From contig NZ_BAABAE010000003.1 in assembly GCF_039537265.1 (NCBI RefSeq), forward strand, positions 682,001 to 746,000: a stretch of 64,000 nucleotides of DNA, written 5' to 3'. Under the pieces are notes generated by a model that made no database searches, was not told the origin of the DNA, and saw nothing but the letters and a program-made list of their open reading frames with translations. The DNA is from Terrimesophilobacter bigeumensis (GTDB taxonomy: Bacteria > Actinomycetota > Actinomycetes > Actinomycetales > Microbacteriaceae). Of this stretch, positions 52,330 through 61,500 are shown piece by piece; the stretch's first letter is position 1; the number at the start of each line of letters is the position of its first letter. Position numbers and translations under genes: made by a program.

Positions 52330-53175
52330 TCAGGCAACGAGGTGTGCGCCGGAGAGGACGAGAGATACCACGGCGACGAGAGCGCCGAGGATCACGAGCC
52401 GGAAGAGCGGCCGCCCTGGTGGTCGCGTTAGGGCGAGAGTGATGCCGGCGACGGCGATCGCCGCCTCGACGCCGAGGCAGGCCCAGCCGACGAATCCGGG
52501 CATCCCTGAGCCGAAAACGACGAGACCGGATGTCGCAGCCAGCGCGAGGAACGTCACGATCCCGGATGTCCGCGCCCCCAACCGGTGCGGGAGCCCCACG
52601 ACGCCGGTCGCCCGGTCGGCTTCGAGATCGGGGAGGACGTTCGCGAAGTGGGCGGCGACTCCGAGGAGCGCCCCTGCGGCGGGAGCCCAGGCCGCTGGCA
52701 ACGCGGGGGAGGGCAGCGCGAGCGTGACGATCGCGGGAAGCGCGCCGAACCCGACGAGGTAGGGGAGCAGGGAGAGCGCGGTGCGTTTGAGCCAGAGGTT
52801 GTACGCCCAGCCTGCCGCGATGAACAGTGCGTGCGCGATCGCTGCGAGAAGCCCGAGCGGGAGGGTAAGCGCGACTGCAAGTAGTAGCCCCGCGAACGCC
52901 GCGCCGCGTACGAGCGGGATACCGACCTCGCCCGTGGCGACCGGCTTGTCGCGGCGCCCAGCGGCCCGGTCACGTGCGGCATCCAGCCAGTCATTGGCGA
53001 GCCCGACCGAGGCCTGGCCACACAACATCGCTGCGCCAAGCATTGCTAGCCGCCACGGCTCAAGGACGACGCCCATCCCGAGCAAGACCGTGATGAGCGT
53101 GACCGCGAGCGTTGGCCCCGGGTGGGTCGAGCCGACCAGGGCCAGGACCGGATGTCGCCGCCCGGGTCCCCGCAT
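52330..53175 (-). CDS. UbiA-family prenyltransferase
   Basis: A 281-residue membrane enzyme with eight to nine helices that transfers a prenyl chain to an aromatic or other acceptor. Both Asp-rich motifs that bind Mg-diphosphate are present: NDWLDAARDRAAGRRDKP and LPDLEADRATG. Acceptor unknown; there are no quinone-synthesis genes beside it. The ATG 53175 is used; an in-frame GTG at 53181 is an alternative and neither has a strong ribosome binding site. It lies 35 bp downstream of the permease gene on the same strand. Confidence 0.9.
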   Translation of the reverse strand: MRGPGRRHPVLALVGSTHPGPTLAVTLITVLLGMGVVLEPWRLAMLGAAMLCGQASVGLANDWLDAARDRAAGRRDKPVATGEVGIPLVRGAAFAGLLLAVALTLPLGLLAAIAHALFIAAGWAYNLWLKRTALSLLPYLVGFGALPAIVTLALPSPALPAAWAPAAGALLGVAAHFANVLPDLEADRATGVVGLPHRLGARTSGIVTFLALAATSGLVVFGSGMPGFVGWACLGVEAAIAVAGITLALTRPPGRPLFRLVILGALVAVVSLVLSGAHLVA

Positions 53176-53210
53176 CCTCACATGGTAGTCGGCTCGATCG
53201 TCACCGGCGG

Positions 53211-54737
53211 CTAACTCTTCGCTCCGTCTCCCTTGAAGACGTCCTCCTCCATGACGTCGTAGCCCTCGGCCTGGGGGTCGCGGTGCACACCACCACTCAG
53301 GGCGTATTCCTCCTCCGGCGAGAGCACGAGCTGCTTGCGACCGAACAGGGCGAAGAGCAGGAGTGCGACGACGTAGACGATGACGATCGCGACGATCGCC
53401 GGTCGGAACGCCTCGTTGACCAGGAAGCCGAGGAAGATCACCGCGGCCAGTACACCGGCGACAATGGCTCCACCAACGCCCACCGGGCTCAGGTAGGGGC
53501 GCTTCGCATTCGGGAACCTCCTGCGCAGGACCACGAACGACACCATTTGCAGGAGGTACGCCAGTACGGCGCCCCACACGGCGATGTTCAGGACGATCGG
53601 TCCGGCGATGGCACCCCCGAAGTCGACCAACAGCAGCGCGGCGTATCCGATCACTCCGCCGATCAGCAGCGCAACCCATGGGGTCTGGCGCTTTCCGGTC
53701 AGCGACAGGAACTTCGGGTAGTAGCCGGCGCGGCTGAGCGAGTACATGTTGCGCCCGTAGGCGAACATGATGCCCTGGAGAGAGGCCAGCAGCCCGATGA
53801 GCGCGAACGCCGCGAGCACCGCTGCGAGACCCTCCGGCACGATCGCACGGAATCCGTCGAGCAGCGGCTCTGCGGCAGTGCCCAGCGCCGCTGAACCGGT
53901 GATGCCCGGGTTCAGCACGAGCACGACGAGTCCGCAGACCACGAGCGTCCACAGCCCGGTGATTCCCGCCTTCGGGATGTCCTTCGACGGGTTGTGGGAC
54001 TCCTCAGCGGCCAGCGGCAGCTCCTCGATCCCGAGGAAGAACCAGATAGCGAACGGCAGGGCGAACAGGATGCCGATCCAGCCGTGTGGCAGGAAGGAGG
54101 TTTGACCCGCATCCGGTGCGATGTCGAACAGCTTGTCGGCACTCCACACGCCGGAGAAGATGGCCATGAGTGCGAACACGCCAAGGATCGCGATGGAGAT
54201 GACCGACACGATGATGGCGAACCTGAAGGAGATTGCTGCGCCAGCCGTGTTGAGAGCGATGAAGATCAGATAAAGGATGATCCACCACATCCACCCAGGT
54301 AGTTCGAAGCCGAAGAGCACGCCCGTGATCCCATTGGCATACGCCGCGGAGAAGTAGACGATGACCGCGGTCGTCGCCACGTACTCGATGGTCTCGGCGA
54401 GCCCCGTGATGAACCCTCCCCAGGGGCCCATCGCCGCTCGGGCGAACGAGTAGGCACCTCCGGTGTGGGGCATGGCCGCTGCCATCTCACCGATGCTGAA
54501 CAGCATTCCGAAATACATGATCGTGACGACGACGAAGGCAATGGCCATGCCGCCGAAGCCGGCGAAATCGAGTCCGAAGTTCCAACCCGAGAAGTCGCCG
54601 GAGATGACGGCGGCGACACCGAGACCCCAGAGGCCCCAGACCCCGGCAGTTCTCTTGAGACTGCGCTTTTCGAAGTAACCGTCCTCGGCCTTCGTATATG
54701 TGACACCGGACACGCTGGTGCCCTTGTTCTCAGCCAT
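53211..54737 (-). CDS. APC-superfamily permease, ethanolamine-transporter-like
   Basis: A 508-residue transporter with 12 predicted helices. VAAVISGDFSGWNFGL at helix 1, followed by GGAYSFARAAMGPWGGFITGLAETIEYV and FALPFAIWFFLGIEELPLAAEE, matches the EAT branch of the APC superfamily (ethanolamine/amino-acid permeases). The charged C-terminal tail contains the sequence EEEYALSGGVHRD. It diverges across 183 bp from a glutamine-synthetase-like gene whose pathway consumes amines. The most likely substrate is ethanolamine or another primary amine (inference). Confidence 0.9.
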   Translation of the reverse strand: MAENKGTSVSGVTYTKAEDGYFEKRSLKRTAGVWGLWGLGVAAVISGDFSGWNFGLDFAGFGGMAIAFVVVTIMYFGMLFSIGEMAAAMPHTGGAYSFARAAMGPWGGFITGLAETIEYVATTAVIVYFSAAYANGITGVLFGFELPGWMWWIILYLIFIALNTAGAAISFRFAIIVSVISIAILGVFALMAIFSGVWSADKLFDIAPDAGQTSFLPHGWIGILFALPFAIWFFLGIEELPLAAEESHNPSKDIPKAGITGLWTLVVCGLVVLVLNPGITGSAALGTAAEPLLDGFRAIVPEGLAAVLAAFALIGLLASLQGIMFAYGRNMYSLSRAGYYPKFLSLTGKRQTPWVALLIGGVIGYAALLLVDFGGAIAGPIVLNIAVWGAVLAYLLQMVSFVVLRRRFPNAKRPYLSPVGVGGAIVAGVLAAVIFLGFLVNEAFRPAIVAIVIVYVVALLLFALFGRKQLVLSPEEEYALSGGVHRDPQAEGYDVMEEDVFKGDGAKS

Positions 54738-54920
54738 TCGTCCTCCAAAAGGTATCCACCGGCGCGGGCATCGTTGCCTGCGGGATTTTCCACGAGTGTG
54801 GCCCCTATTGGTACCCCATGTCTACCTTTAGATGCAAAAACCCTCCAATAAGTTCTAGTCTGTTCGTGACTGACCTGTGCTCTAATGGTCGGATTGGCAG
54901 ACTCACCGAGGAGTGACGGC
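54738..54920. promoter_or_regulatory. Divergent control region of amine-catabolism cluster
   Basis: This 183-bp gap between divergent permease and ligase genes is noticeably A/T-richer than its surroundings. It includes the palindrome GGTACC within TTGGTACCCC (54808-54817), CCAATAAG, and TCTAAT at 54881-54886 as a possible -10 box. FadR-type GntR regulators often bind such regions; no perfect operator was found. Confidence 0.4.
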
Positions 54921-56303
54921 ATGACCGAATCGACCACACAACCGCGTTCCGGCAACCTTACGGTCGACGAACTCAACGTCCTCATCGACGACGGGTCGAT
55001 CGACACCGTGATCATCGCCTTCACCGACATGCAGGGCCGATTGATGGGAAAGCGGGCTTCAGCTCGCCTGTTCCGGGATGAGCTCGCCGGGCACGGCGCC
55101 GAATGCTGCAACTACCTGCTGGCCGTCGACGTCGAGATGAACACGGTGAGCGGGTACCGGATGTCGTCCTGGGAAAAGGGCTATGGAGACATGGCCATGA
55201 TTCCGGACCTGGGCACGCTTCGGCTCATCCCGTGGCTCCAGGCGACCGCCCTGGTGATGGCCGACCTCACCTGGCTGGATGAGGCACCCGTCGTGCAGAG
55301 CCCGCGCGAGATTCTCAAGACCCAGATCGCTCGCCTTGCCGAACACGGGCTGGTGCCCTTCGTCGGCACCGAACTCGAATTCATCGTATTTGAGGACACC
55401 TACCGGGAGGCCTGGGGCAGGAACTACTCGGGTCTCACCCCGGCGAGCGATTACAACATCGACTATGCGCTTCTGGCCTCCACGCGCATGGAGCCCCTCC
55501 TGCGTGATATCCGGAACGGCATGGATGGTGCGGGCATGTACTGCGAGGGCGTCAAGGGGGAGTGCAATTTCGGGCAGCAGGAGATCGCCTTCCGCTACGA
55601 TCGCGCACTCGCCACTTGCGACAACCACGCGATCTACAAGAACGGCGCCAAGGAGATCGCCGGCCAGCACGGCCAATCGATCACCTTCATGGCGAAATAC
55701 AATGAGCGGGAGGGCAATAGCTGCCACATCCACTTCTCGGTGCGGAGTGAGAACGGCGATGCGGTGCTCGCAGACGAGAAGGGCAAGCACGGTTTCTCGA
55801 AGTTGATGGAACACTTCATCGCTGGTCAGTTGGCGACCCTTCGCGAATTCTCACTGTTCCTCGCCCCCAACATCAACTCGTACAAGCGTTACGTCGAGGG
55901 AAGTTTTGCGCCGACGGCCGTAGCCTGGGGCCTGGACAACCGAACCTGCGCCCTGCGAGTCGTCGGGCACGGGCTCGGTCTGCGAGTGGAGAACCGGGTG
56001 CCCGGCGGTGACGTCAACCAGTACCTGGCGGTGGCCGCCCTGATCGCGGGCGGGCTCCACGGTATCGAGAACGAGCTGGAACTCGAGCCGATCTTCGAGG
56101 GCAACGCCTATGTCAGCGATGCTCCCCGGGTTCCGGCGTCGTTACGCGAGGCGGCATCGTTGTTCGCGCAATCCGAGATCGCGAAGTCGGCCTTCGGCAC
56201 GGATGTCGTCGACCACTACCTCAACAACGCCCGTGTCGAACAGGCCGCGTTCGATGCCGCCGTGACGGATTGGGAGAGAGTCCGTGGCTTCGAAAGGTTC
56301 TGA
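54921..56303 (+). CDS. Glutamine-synthetase-like gamma-glutamyl-amine ligase
   Basis: A 460-residue GS-fold enzyme likely joining glutamate to an amine (ethanolamine, polyamine or GABA-type) with ATP. Metal-site FVGTELEFIVFED, GNSCHIHFS, the SYKRYVEGSFAP loop, NRTCALRVVG and ENRVPGGDVNQYL are present. The adenylylation motif of classical GlnA is absent, so it should not be under GlnE control. The neighbours (amidohydrolase, aldehyde dehydrogenase) fit a Puu-like route. Streptomyces GlnA4 (gamma-glutamylethanolamide synthetase) and GlnA3 (polyamines) are the closest known functional models; which substrate applies cannot be told. ATG 54921 with GAGGAG upstream. Confidence 0.9.
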   Translation: MTESTTQPRSGNLTVDELNVLIDDGSIDTVIIAFTDMQGRLMGKRASARLFRDELAGHGAECCNYLLAVDVEMNTVSGYRMSSWEKGYGDMAMIPDLGTLRLIPWLQATALVMADLTWLDEAPVVQSPREILKTQIARLAEHGLVPFVGTELEFIVFEDTYREAWGRNYSGLTPASDYNIDYALLASTRMEPLLRDIRNGMDGAGMYCEGVKGECNFGQQEIAFRYDRALATCDNHAIYKNGAKEIAGQHGQSITFMAKYNEREGNSCHIHFSVRSENGDAVLADEKGKHGFSKLMEHFIAGQLATLREFSLFLAPNINSYKRYVEGSFAPTAVAWGLDNRTCALRVVGHGLGLRVENRVPGGDVNQYLAVAALIAGGLHGIENELELEPIFEGNAYVSDAPRVPASLREAASLFAQSEIAKSAFGTDVVDHYLNNARVEQAAFDAAVTDWERVRGFERF

Positions 56304-57048
56304 CTCCACGAACGCATCGCCGATGCCCGGACGCGCGCCGGTCATCGGCCTGACCACGTATCTCGAACGTGCGCAGCAGGGGGTCTGGGATGTGAAGGCG
56401 TCCTTCCTGCCGCACGCCTATTTCAACGCCGTCAATCGCGCGGGTGGCATCGCCGTACTGCTGCCCCCGCAACCGGTCGACGCGCAGATCGCCGATCGCG
56501 TGCTGGACGGTGTCGACGGGCTCATCGTCACTGGTGGCAAGGACGTCGACCCGGCCCGGTACGGGCAGCAACCGCACGAGACAACAGACGAGCCGCGCCG
56601 GGACCGGGACGCGTGGGAGGACGCGCTCCTCACGGCGGCGATCAGGCGTGAGCTCCCGTTTCTCGGCATCTGCCGCGGCATGCAGCTGCTCAATGTCGTG
56701 CTGGGCGGGACCCTTCATCAACACCTTCCCGAGGTGATCGGCTCGAACCGCTACAACCTCGGCGGCGGCAACTACAGCGAGAACGACGTCGCGGTCGATG
56801 ACGGCACGGTACTGAGCGAGACCCTGGGCGGGCCGGTGGTCAGCGTGCACTCCTACCACCACCAATCGATTGACCGGGTGGCGGATGGCGTGACCGTCAG
56901 CGCCAGGTCGGGCGACGGCGTGATCCAGGCTGTCGAGCTGGAGCGGGTACCGTTCGGCGTGGGGGTGCAGTGGCATCCGGAGGAGAACCCGGACGACATC
57001 CGGTTGTTCGAGGGACTCGTGGATGCTGCCAGGAAGGCCATGAAGTGA
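56284..57048 (+). CDS. Gamma-glutamyl-amine hydrolase, PuuD-like
   Basis: A 254-residue class I glutamine-amidotransferase-like hydrolase. It would release glutamate from the gamma-glutamylated product at the end of the pathway. The nucleophile is in GICRGMQLLNVVLGG, and the His-Glu pair is in GVQWHPEENPDD. The substrate loop GLIVTGGKDVDPARYG matches PuuD. GTG 56284 overlaps the end of the ligase gene by 20 bp, and its stop overlaps the aldehyde dehydrogenase start by 4 bp. Confidence 0.92.
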   Translation: MASKGSDSTNASPMPGRAPVIGLTTYLERAQQGVWDVKASFLPHAYFNAVNRAGGIAVLLPPQPVDAQIADRVLDGVDGLIVTGGKDVDPARYGQQPHETTDEPRRDRDAWEDALLTAAIRRELPFLGICRGMQLLNVVLGGTLHQHLPEVIGSNRYNLGGGNYSENDVAVDDGTVLSETLGGPVVSVHSYHHQSIDRVADGVTVSARSGDGVIQAVELERVPFGVGVQWHPEENPDDIRLFEGLVDAARKAMK

Positions 57049-58418
57049 CCGAGACGACCGTCATCAATCCCGCGGATGAGACCGTTGTGACGACGGTGGT
57101 GCAGAGCTCCCTCGAGCAGGTCGACTCCGCAATTGCAGCGGCAGTCTCCGCCCAGCGCGCATGGGCCGCCCTGCCTCCGGCCGAACGCGCCACAGCCCTG
57201 CGGCGTTTCGCCGTCGTCGTGGACGAGGCGATCGAGGAACTCGCCCTGCTTGAAGTCGCGAACTCCGGGCATCCGATCACCCAGGCGAGGTGGGAGGCCG
57301 GGCACGTTCGCGACGTTCTCAACTACTATTCCGCCGCCCCGGAGCGGATGCTGGGCCAGCAGATCCCGGTCGCCGGCGGCCTCGACGTGACCTTCCTCGA
57401 ACCGCTCGGCGTCGTCGGTGTGATCGTGCCATGGAACTTCCCGATGACGATCGCGAGCTGGGGTTTCGCGCCGGCACTCGCGGCAGGGAACGCCGTTGTC
57501 CTGAAACCAGCGGAGTGGACACCGCTCACGGCGATTCGCCTCGGAGAACTGGCGCTTGACGCGGGTCTTCCGACCGGTCTGTTCCAGGTGCTGCCGGGAA
57601 AGGGGTCGGTGGTTGGGGAACGATTCGTCACCCATCAGGACGTTCGCAAGGTCGTCTTCACCGGGTCGACCGAGGTGGGCAAACAGGTCATGGCGGGATG
57701 TGCGAAACAGGTCAAGGCCGTCACCCTCGAACTCGGCGGGAAGAGTGCGAACATCGTGTTCGCTGATTCCGACCTCGAGAAGGCCGCTGCGACCGCACCG
57801 TACGCGGTGTTCGAAAATGCCGGACAGGACTGTTGTGCACGCAGTCGAATCCTCGTCGAGAGGGGCGTTCTCGACCGATTCCTCGAACTGCTCGAGCCGG
57901 CGGTCAAGTCGGTTCGTGTCGGCCCTCCCTCCGACGAGAGGACCGAGATGGGCCCGCTCGTCTCGCAGGCGCACTTCGACAGCGTCTCGGCGTACGTTCC
58001 GGAGGACGCGCCCGTCGCCTTCCGGGGGAGTGCGCCCGACGGGCCTGGCTACTGGTTCGCCCCCACCGTTCTCCTGCCCCAGTCGCGCAATGACCGCACC
58101 GTCATCGACGAGATCTTCGGACCTGTCGTCACTGTGCTGCCCTTCGACGATGAGGCCGATGCGATCTCGCTTGCGAATGCCAGTGCGTACGGGCTGTCCG
58201 GCTCGATCTGGACACGCGATGTCGGGCGCGCCATCCGCGTTGCGCGGGGAGTGGAGAGCGGAAATCTCTCGGTGAATTCGCACTCCTCGGTGCGTTACTC
58301 GACTCCGTTCGGCGGCTTCAAGCAGAGTGGTCTCGGTCGAGAACTGGGTCCGGATGCCGCCGCCGCGTTCACCGAGACCAAGAACGTCTTCATCGCAACC
58401 GACCAAGGAGAGCCATGA
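57045..58418 (+). CDS. NAD(P)-dependent aldehyde dehydrogenase
   Basis: A 457-residue enzyme likely oxidising the gamma-glutamyl-aminoaldehyde made after amine oxidation. LEPLGVVGVIVPWNFPM, FTGSTEVGKQV, the general base in LELGGKS and the catalytic Cys in ENAGQDCCARS are all present. It is slightly short at the N-terminus compared with ALDHs of about 480 residues. GTG 57045 overlaps the hydrolase stop, and its stop overlaps the SDR start, so three or more genes are translationally coupled. Confidence 0.93.
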   Translation: MTETTVINPADETVVTTVVQSSLEQVDSAIAAAVSAQRAWAALPPAERATALRRFAVVVDEAIEELALLEVANSGHPITQARWEAGHVRDVLNYYSAAPERMLGQQIPVAGGLDVTFLEPLGVVGVIVPWNFPMTIASWGFAPALAAGNAVVLKPAEWTPLTAIRLGELALDAGLPTGLFQVLPGKGSVVGERFVTHQDVRKVVFTGSTEVGKQVMAGCAKQVKAVTLELGGKSANIVFADSDLEKAAATAPYAVFENAGQDCCARSRILVERGVLDRFLELLEPAVKSVRVGPPSDERTEMGPLVSQAHFDSVSAYVPEDAPVAFRGSAPDGPGYWFAPTVLLPQSRNDRTVIDEIFGPVVTVLPFDDEADAISLANASAYGLSGSIWTRDVGRAIRVARGVESGNLSVNSHSSVRYSTPFGGFKQSGLGRELGPDAAAAFTETKNVFIATDQGEP

Positions 58419-59203
58419 CCCTGCAGAAGATCGACCTCACCCAGCGGCTCGCGGGGAGAGTCGCGGTGATCACCGGTGGTGCGAGCGGTATCGGGCTCGC
58501 GACGGCCAGGCGATTCGCTGCGGAAGGGGCAACGGTGGTGATAGGCGACTTCAACGTCGAGGCGGGTGAGAAGGCCGCCGCCGAGGTCGGTGGCCTGTTC
58601 GTCAAAGTGGATGTCGCCGATGAGGCGCAGGTCAACACACTCTTCGATTCCGCGCAGAAAGAATATGGCTCTCTCGATATCGCGTTCAATAATGCCGGGA
58701 TCTCGCCTCCCGATGATGATTCGATCGAGACCACGGAACTCGCGGCCTGGGACCGCGTGCAGGACGTCAATCTGAAATCCGTCTACCTGTGCTCGCGGGC
58801 GGCGTTGCGGCACATGGTGAAGCAGCAGCGTGGCTCGATCATCAACACGGCATCCTTTGTCGCCGTCATGGGTTCGGCGACGAGCCAGATCTCCTACACC
58901 GCGTCGAAGGGCGGCGTGCTGGCGATGACCAGGGAACTGGGCGTGCAGTTCGCCCGCCAGGGCATCCGGGTCAATGCCCTGTGCCCCGGCCCGGTCAACA
59001 CCGAGTTGCTTCAGGAACTCTTCGCGAAGGACCCGGAACGTGCCCAGCGTCGACTCGTGCACATCCCTATCGGTCGGTTCGCCGAGCCGGAGGAGTTGGC
59101 GGCCGCTGTCGCGTTCCTCGCGAGCGACGACTCCTCGTTCATCACCGCATCGACCTTCCTCGTCGACGGCGGGATCAGTTCCGCCTACGTGACACCCCTG
59201 TAG
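58415..59203 (+). CDS. Short-chain dehydrogenase in amine cluster
   Basis: A 262-residue classical SDR with a TGGASGIG cofactor loop, NNAG, a Ser at INTASFVA and the catalytic pair in SYTASKGG. The C-terminal LVDGGISSAYVTPL is typical. It is coupled to the aldehyde dehydrogenase by ATGA. It probably handles an alcohol/aldehyde intermediate of the pathway. Alternatively it may supply the missing amine- or alcohol-oxidation step, since no PuuB-like oxidase gene is present here. Confidence 0.92.
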   Translation: MTLQKIDLTQRLAGRVAVITGGASGIGLATARRFAAEGATVVIGDFNVEAGEKAAAEVGGLFVKVDVADEAQVNTLFDSAQKEYGSLDIAFNNAGISPPDDDSIETTELAAWDRVQDVNLKSVYLCSRAALRHMVKQQRGSIINTASFVAVMGSATSQISYTASKGGVLAMTRELGVQFARQGIRVNALCPGPVNTELLQELFAKDPERAQRRLVHIPIGRFAEPEELAAAVAFLASDDSSFITASTFLVDGGISSAYVTPL

Positions 59204-59205
59204 TC

Positions 59206-59952
59206 GTGGCGGATCAGGAGGGGACCACCGACCCGAGTGTCGTCGGAGGGGCGCTGTTCCGCCCGGTGCGCAGTGGGAACACCTTCGAGGACACGGTCGC
59301 CCGATTGCTGCAGACCATCCGGTTGGGAATTGTTGCGCCGGGGAGTGCCCTGCCCTCCGAACGCGACCTGGCCCTGCGGTTTTCGGTGAGTCGCGACACC
59401 GTGCGGGAGGCGATCCGCTCCCTGGCGGATGCCGGGTTCCTGGTCTCCCGGCGGGGCCGGTACGGTGGGACGTTCGTCAGCGACACCCTGCCGCTGGGGA
59501 CGCTGGGAATCACCGGCATCGTGCAGTCGACGCCGACGGCTGCCGACATCGACGACGTTCTCGGGTTGCGTGAGATCCTCGAACTCGGCGCTGTCGGCAC
59601 CGCGACGATCAGGTCGCTGTCCGCCGCGGATCGGGAGCTGCTGTGGAGTCGGCTTCAGGAGACCAAGGAGGCGTCCATCGACGACTACCGGCGCCTCGAC
59701 TCCCGCTTTCACCTGACCATCGCGGAGCTGACGGGGCTGCCATCGCTGGTATCCCTCATCGCCGACAACCGGATGCGAGTCAACGAACTGCTCAACAACA
59801 TCCCATTACTCGCTCCCAACATCGATCATTCGAACGAGCAGCACGAGGCCATCGTCGTCGCAATCCTCACCGGCGACAGGGAGCGGGCAGTCGAGGCGAT
59901 GCGTGAGCACCTGGAGGGTTCCGCAGCGTTGCTGCATGGCTTCCTGAGCTAG
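59206..59952 (+). CDS. GntR-family regulator, FadR/FCD type
   Basis: A 248-residue regulator with an N-terminal winged helix (PSERDLALRFSVSRDTVREAIRSLADAGFLVSRRG, split by motif) and an all-helical FCD ligand domain. FCD metal-site histidines are likely in RFHLTIAEL, HSNEQHEAIV and MREHL. The GTG start at 59206 lies 2 bp after the SDR stop, so it is the last gene of the amine operon and the probable local regulator sensing a pathway acid or amine. Confidence 0.92.
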   Translation: MADQEGTTDPSVVGGALFRPVRSGNTFEDTVARLLQTIRLGIVAPGSALPSERDLALRFSVSRDTVREAIRSLADAGFLVSRRGRYGGTFVSDTLPLGTLGITGIVQSTPTAADIDDVLGLREILELGAVGTATIRSLSAADRELLWSRLQETKEASIDDYRRLDSRFHLTIAELTGLPSLVSLIADNRMRVNELLNNIPLLAPNIDHSNEQHEAIVVAILTGDRERAVEAMREHLEGSAALLHGFLS

Positions 59953-59961
59953 GAGAGAACC

Positions 59962-60939
59962 CTAGGGCACGAGCAGCAGCTTGCCGATGTGGGTGCTCGA
60001 TTCGAGCCGTTCGTGCGCCCGCCGTGCCTCCGCAAGAGGGAACCGCTCGTCGACCACGGGAACGACCTGCCCTGAGGCGACGAGCGGCCAGGCGTTCGCG
60101 AGCACGCTCGCGATGATCTCGTTCTTCTCGGCCAGCGGCCGCGCCCGGAGGGCGCTTCCGTGGACGCTTCCCCATTTCGCCATGAGCCGACCGACGTTGA
60201 GGGCGCCTGGCGCTTTGCTCTGGTTGCCGATGAGCACGATCCGGCCGTGACGGGCAAGCGACTGGATGTTGCGGTCGAGGTAGTCGCCGCCGATCGCATC
60301 GAGGATGACGTCGGCCCCGCGACCGTCGGTCGCCTTGAGCAACTCGGCCACGAAATCCTGTTCGTGATAGTCGATGAGGATGCCGGCCCCGAGTCGTCCG
60401 CATGCCTCGAGCTTCGCCGCTGTCCCCGCAGTGACTGCGACCTCGCAGCCGAACGCGCGCGCAAGCTGGATGGCCATCGTCCCGATACCGCTCGAACCGC
60501 CGTGGACGAGGAGCGTCTCGCCGGCGCGCAGGGCGGCGGTCATGAAGACGTTCGACCAGACCGTCGAGATCGCCTCCGGCAGTGCGGCGGCATCGACGAG
60601 GTCGATCGTCTCCGGGACCGGCAGCAGCTGGCCCACCGAGGCGATCGCCGACTCGGCATAGCCCCCGCCCGGCAGCAGGGCGCAGACCCGGTCGCCGACG
60701 GCGACATCCGTCACCCCGTCGCCGAGCGCGGAGATGACCCCCGAGACCTCGAGCCCCGGCCAGTCGGGAGCACCGGGAGGCGGCGGATATCCGCCTTCCC
60801 GCTGGTGCAGGTCGGCGCGGTTGACCCCCGCCGCGGCAACGTCGATGAGCACCTCGCCGTGCGCGGGAACCGGGTCGGGGAGGTCGGCCTCGACGAGAAC
60901 CTCCGGCCCCCCTGGTCGACTGATCCTGACGGCCCGCAT
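59962..60939 (-). CDS. NAD(P)H:quinone oxidoreductase-like zinc-free ADH
   Basis: A 325-residue medium-chain reductase of the QOR type. It has AAAGVNRADLHQREGGYPPPPG, GDRVCALLPGGGYAE and the cofactor loop HGGSSGIGTMAIQLARAFG. The structural and catalytic zinc ligands of alcohol dehydrogenases are missing. ATG 60939 (MRAVRISRPGG) matches family starts. It converges on the FCD regulator gene with 9 bp between stops and diverges from the next small gene. Confidence 0.93.
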   Translation of the reverse strand: MRAVRISRPGGPEVLVEADLPDPVPAHGEVLIDVAAAGVNRADLHQREGGYPPPPGAPDWPGLEVSGVISALGDGVTDVAVGDRVCALLPGGGYAESAIASVGQLLPVPETIDLVDAAALPEAISTVWSNVFMTAALRAGETLLVHGGSSGIGTMAIQLARAFGCEVAVTAGTAAKLEACGRLGAGILIDYHEQDFVAELLKATDGRGADVILDAIGGDYLDRNIQSLARHGRIVLIGNQSKAPGALNVGRLMAKWGSVHGSALRARPLAEKNEIIASVLANAWPLVASGQVVPVVDERFPLAEARRAHERLESSTHIGKLLLVP

Positions 60940-60980
60940 GGCTCCACGGTACGCCCAGCCAGCGGGGATACCGTTTAACC

Positions 60981-61472
60981 ATGCCGACCACGCTGGATCA
61001 GGAAACCATTGCCGAAGTACTGCCGGGAAGCTGGCGTGTCGGGGCGACCAACATCGTCGACTGGCTCGATGGCGATCGTCGCGACCCGGTGTTCCGCTTC
61101 GAGGTGAGCGAGACGACACCGCTCGCGATCTCCGAGGAGCAGGAGTTCACCTCGCCAGAGGGCAAGAGCCGGCTCATCACGATCCAGAGCGAGTGGGTCG
61201 ACGGGGTCTTCCGGTCGAAGGGGCGCGGCATCCTCAAGAGCGGTGCGAGCCGCTGGCGCCTCGGAGGAATGAGCGAGGACCGTTCGGTCCTCGTCATCCG
61301 GGTCGCGACCGTACGCGGTGGGCAGGACGGACTGCTCGTGCTCGTGCGATCGGATGCGGCGTCGGGTGAACTGCGCAGCATGATCGCAACGCGCTCCGAC
61401 GAGTTCGGACTCGGACCCGAAGACTTCGCCAGTCTCAGCTGGCTCGACCTCTCGGCGTCCGGCGGCTTCTAG
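60981..61472 (+). CDS. Conserved hypothetical, lipocalin/FABP-like
   Basis: A 163-residue soluble protein without a signal or membrane segment. The alternation of short strands (VFRFEVSETTPLAISEEQEF, RLITIQSEW, RWRLGGMSE, VLVIRVATVRGG) suggests an antiparallel beta-barrel like the THAP4/FABP group. No family was firmly recognised. It diverges from the QOR gene across 41 bp. Confidence 0.78.
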   Translation: MPTTLDQETIAEVLPGSWRVGATNIVDWLDGDRRDPVFRFEVSETTPLAISEEQEFTSPEGKSRLITIQSEWVDGVFRSKGRGILKSGASRWRLGGMSEDRSVLVIRVATVRGGQDGLLVLVRSDAASGELRSMIATRSDEFGLGPEDFASLSWLDLSASGGF

Positions 61473-61500
61473 GGGCCGGGGCGGTTCGCCGCCGGGACGG

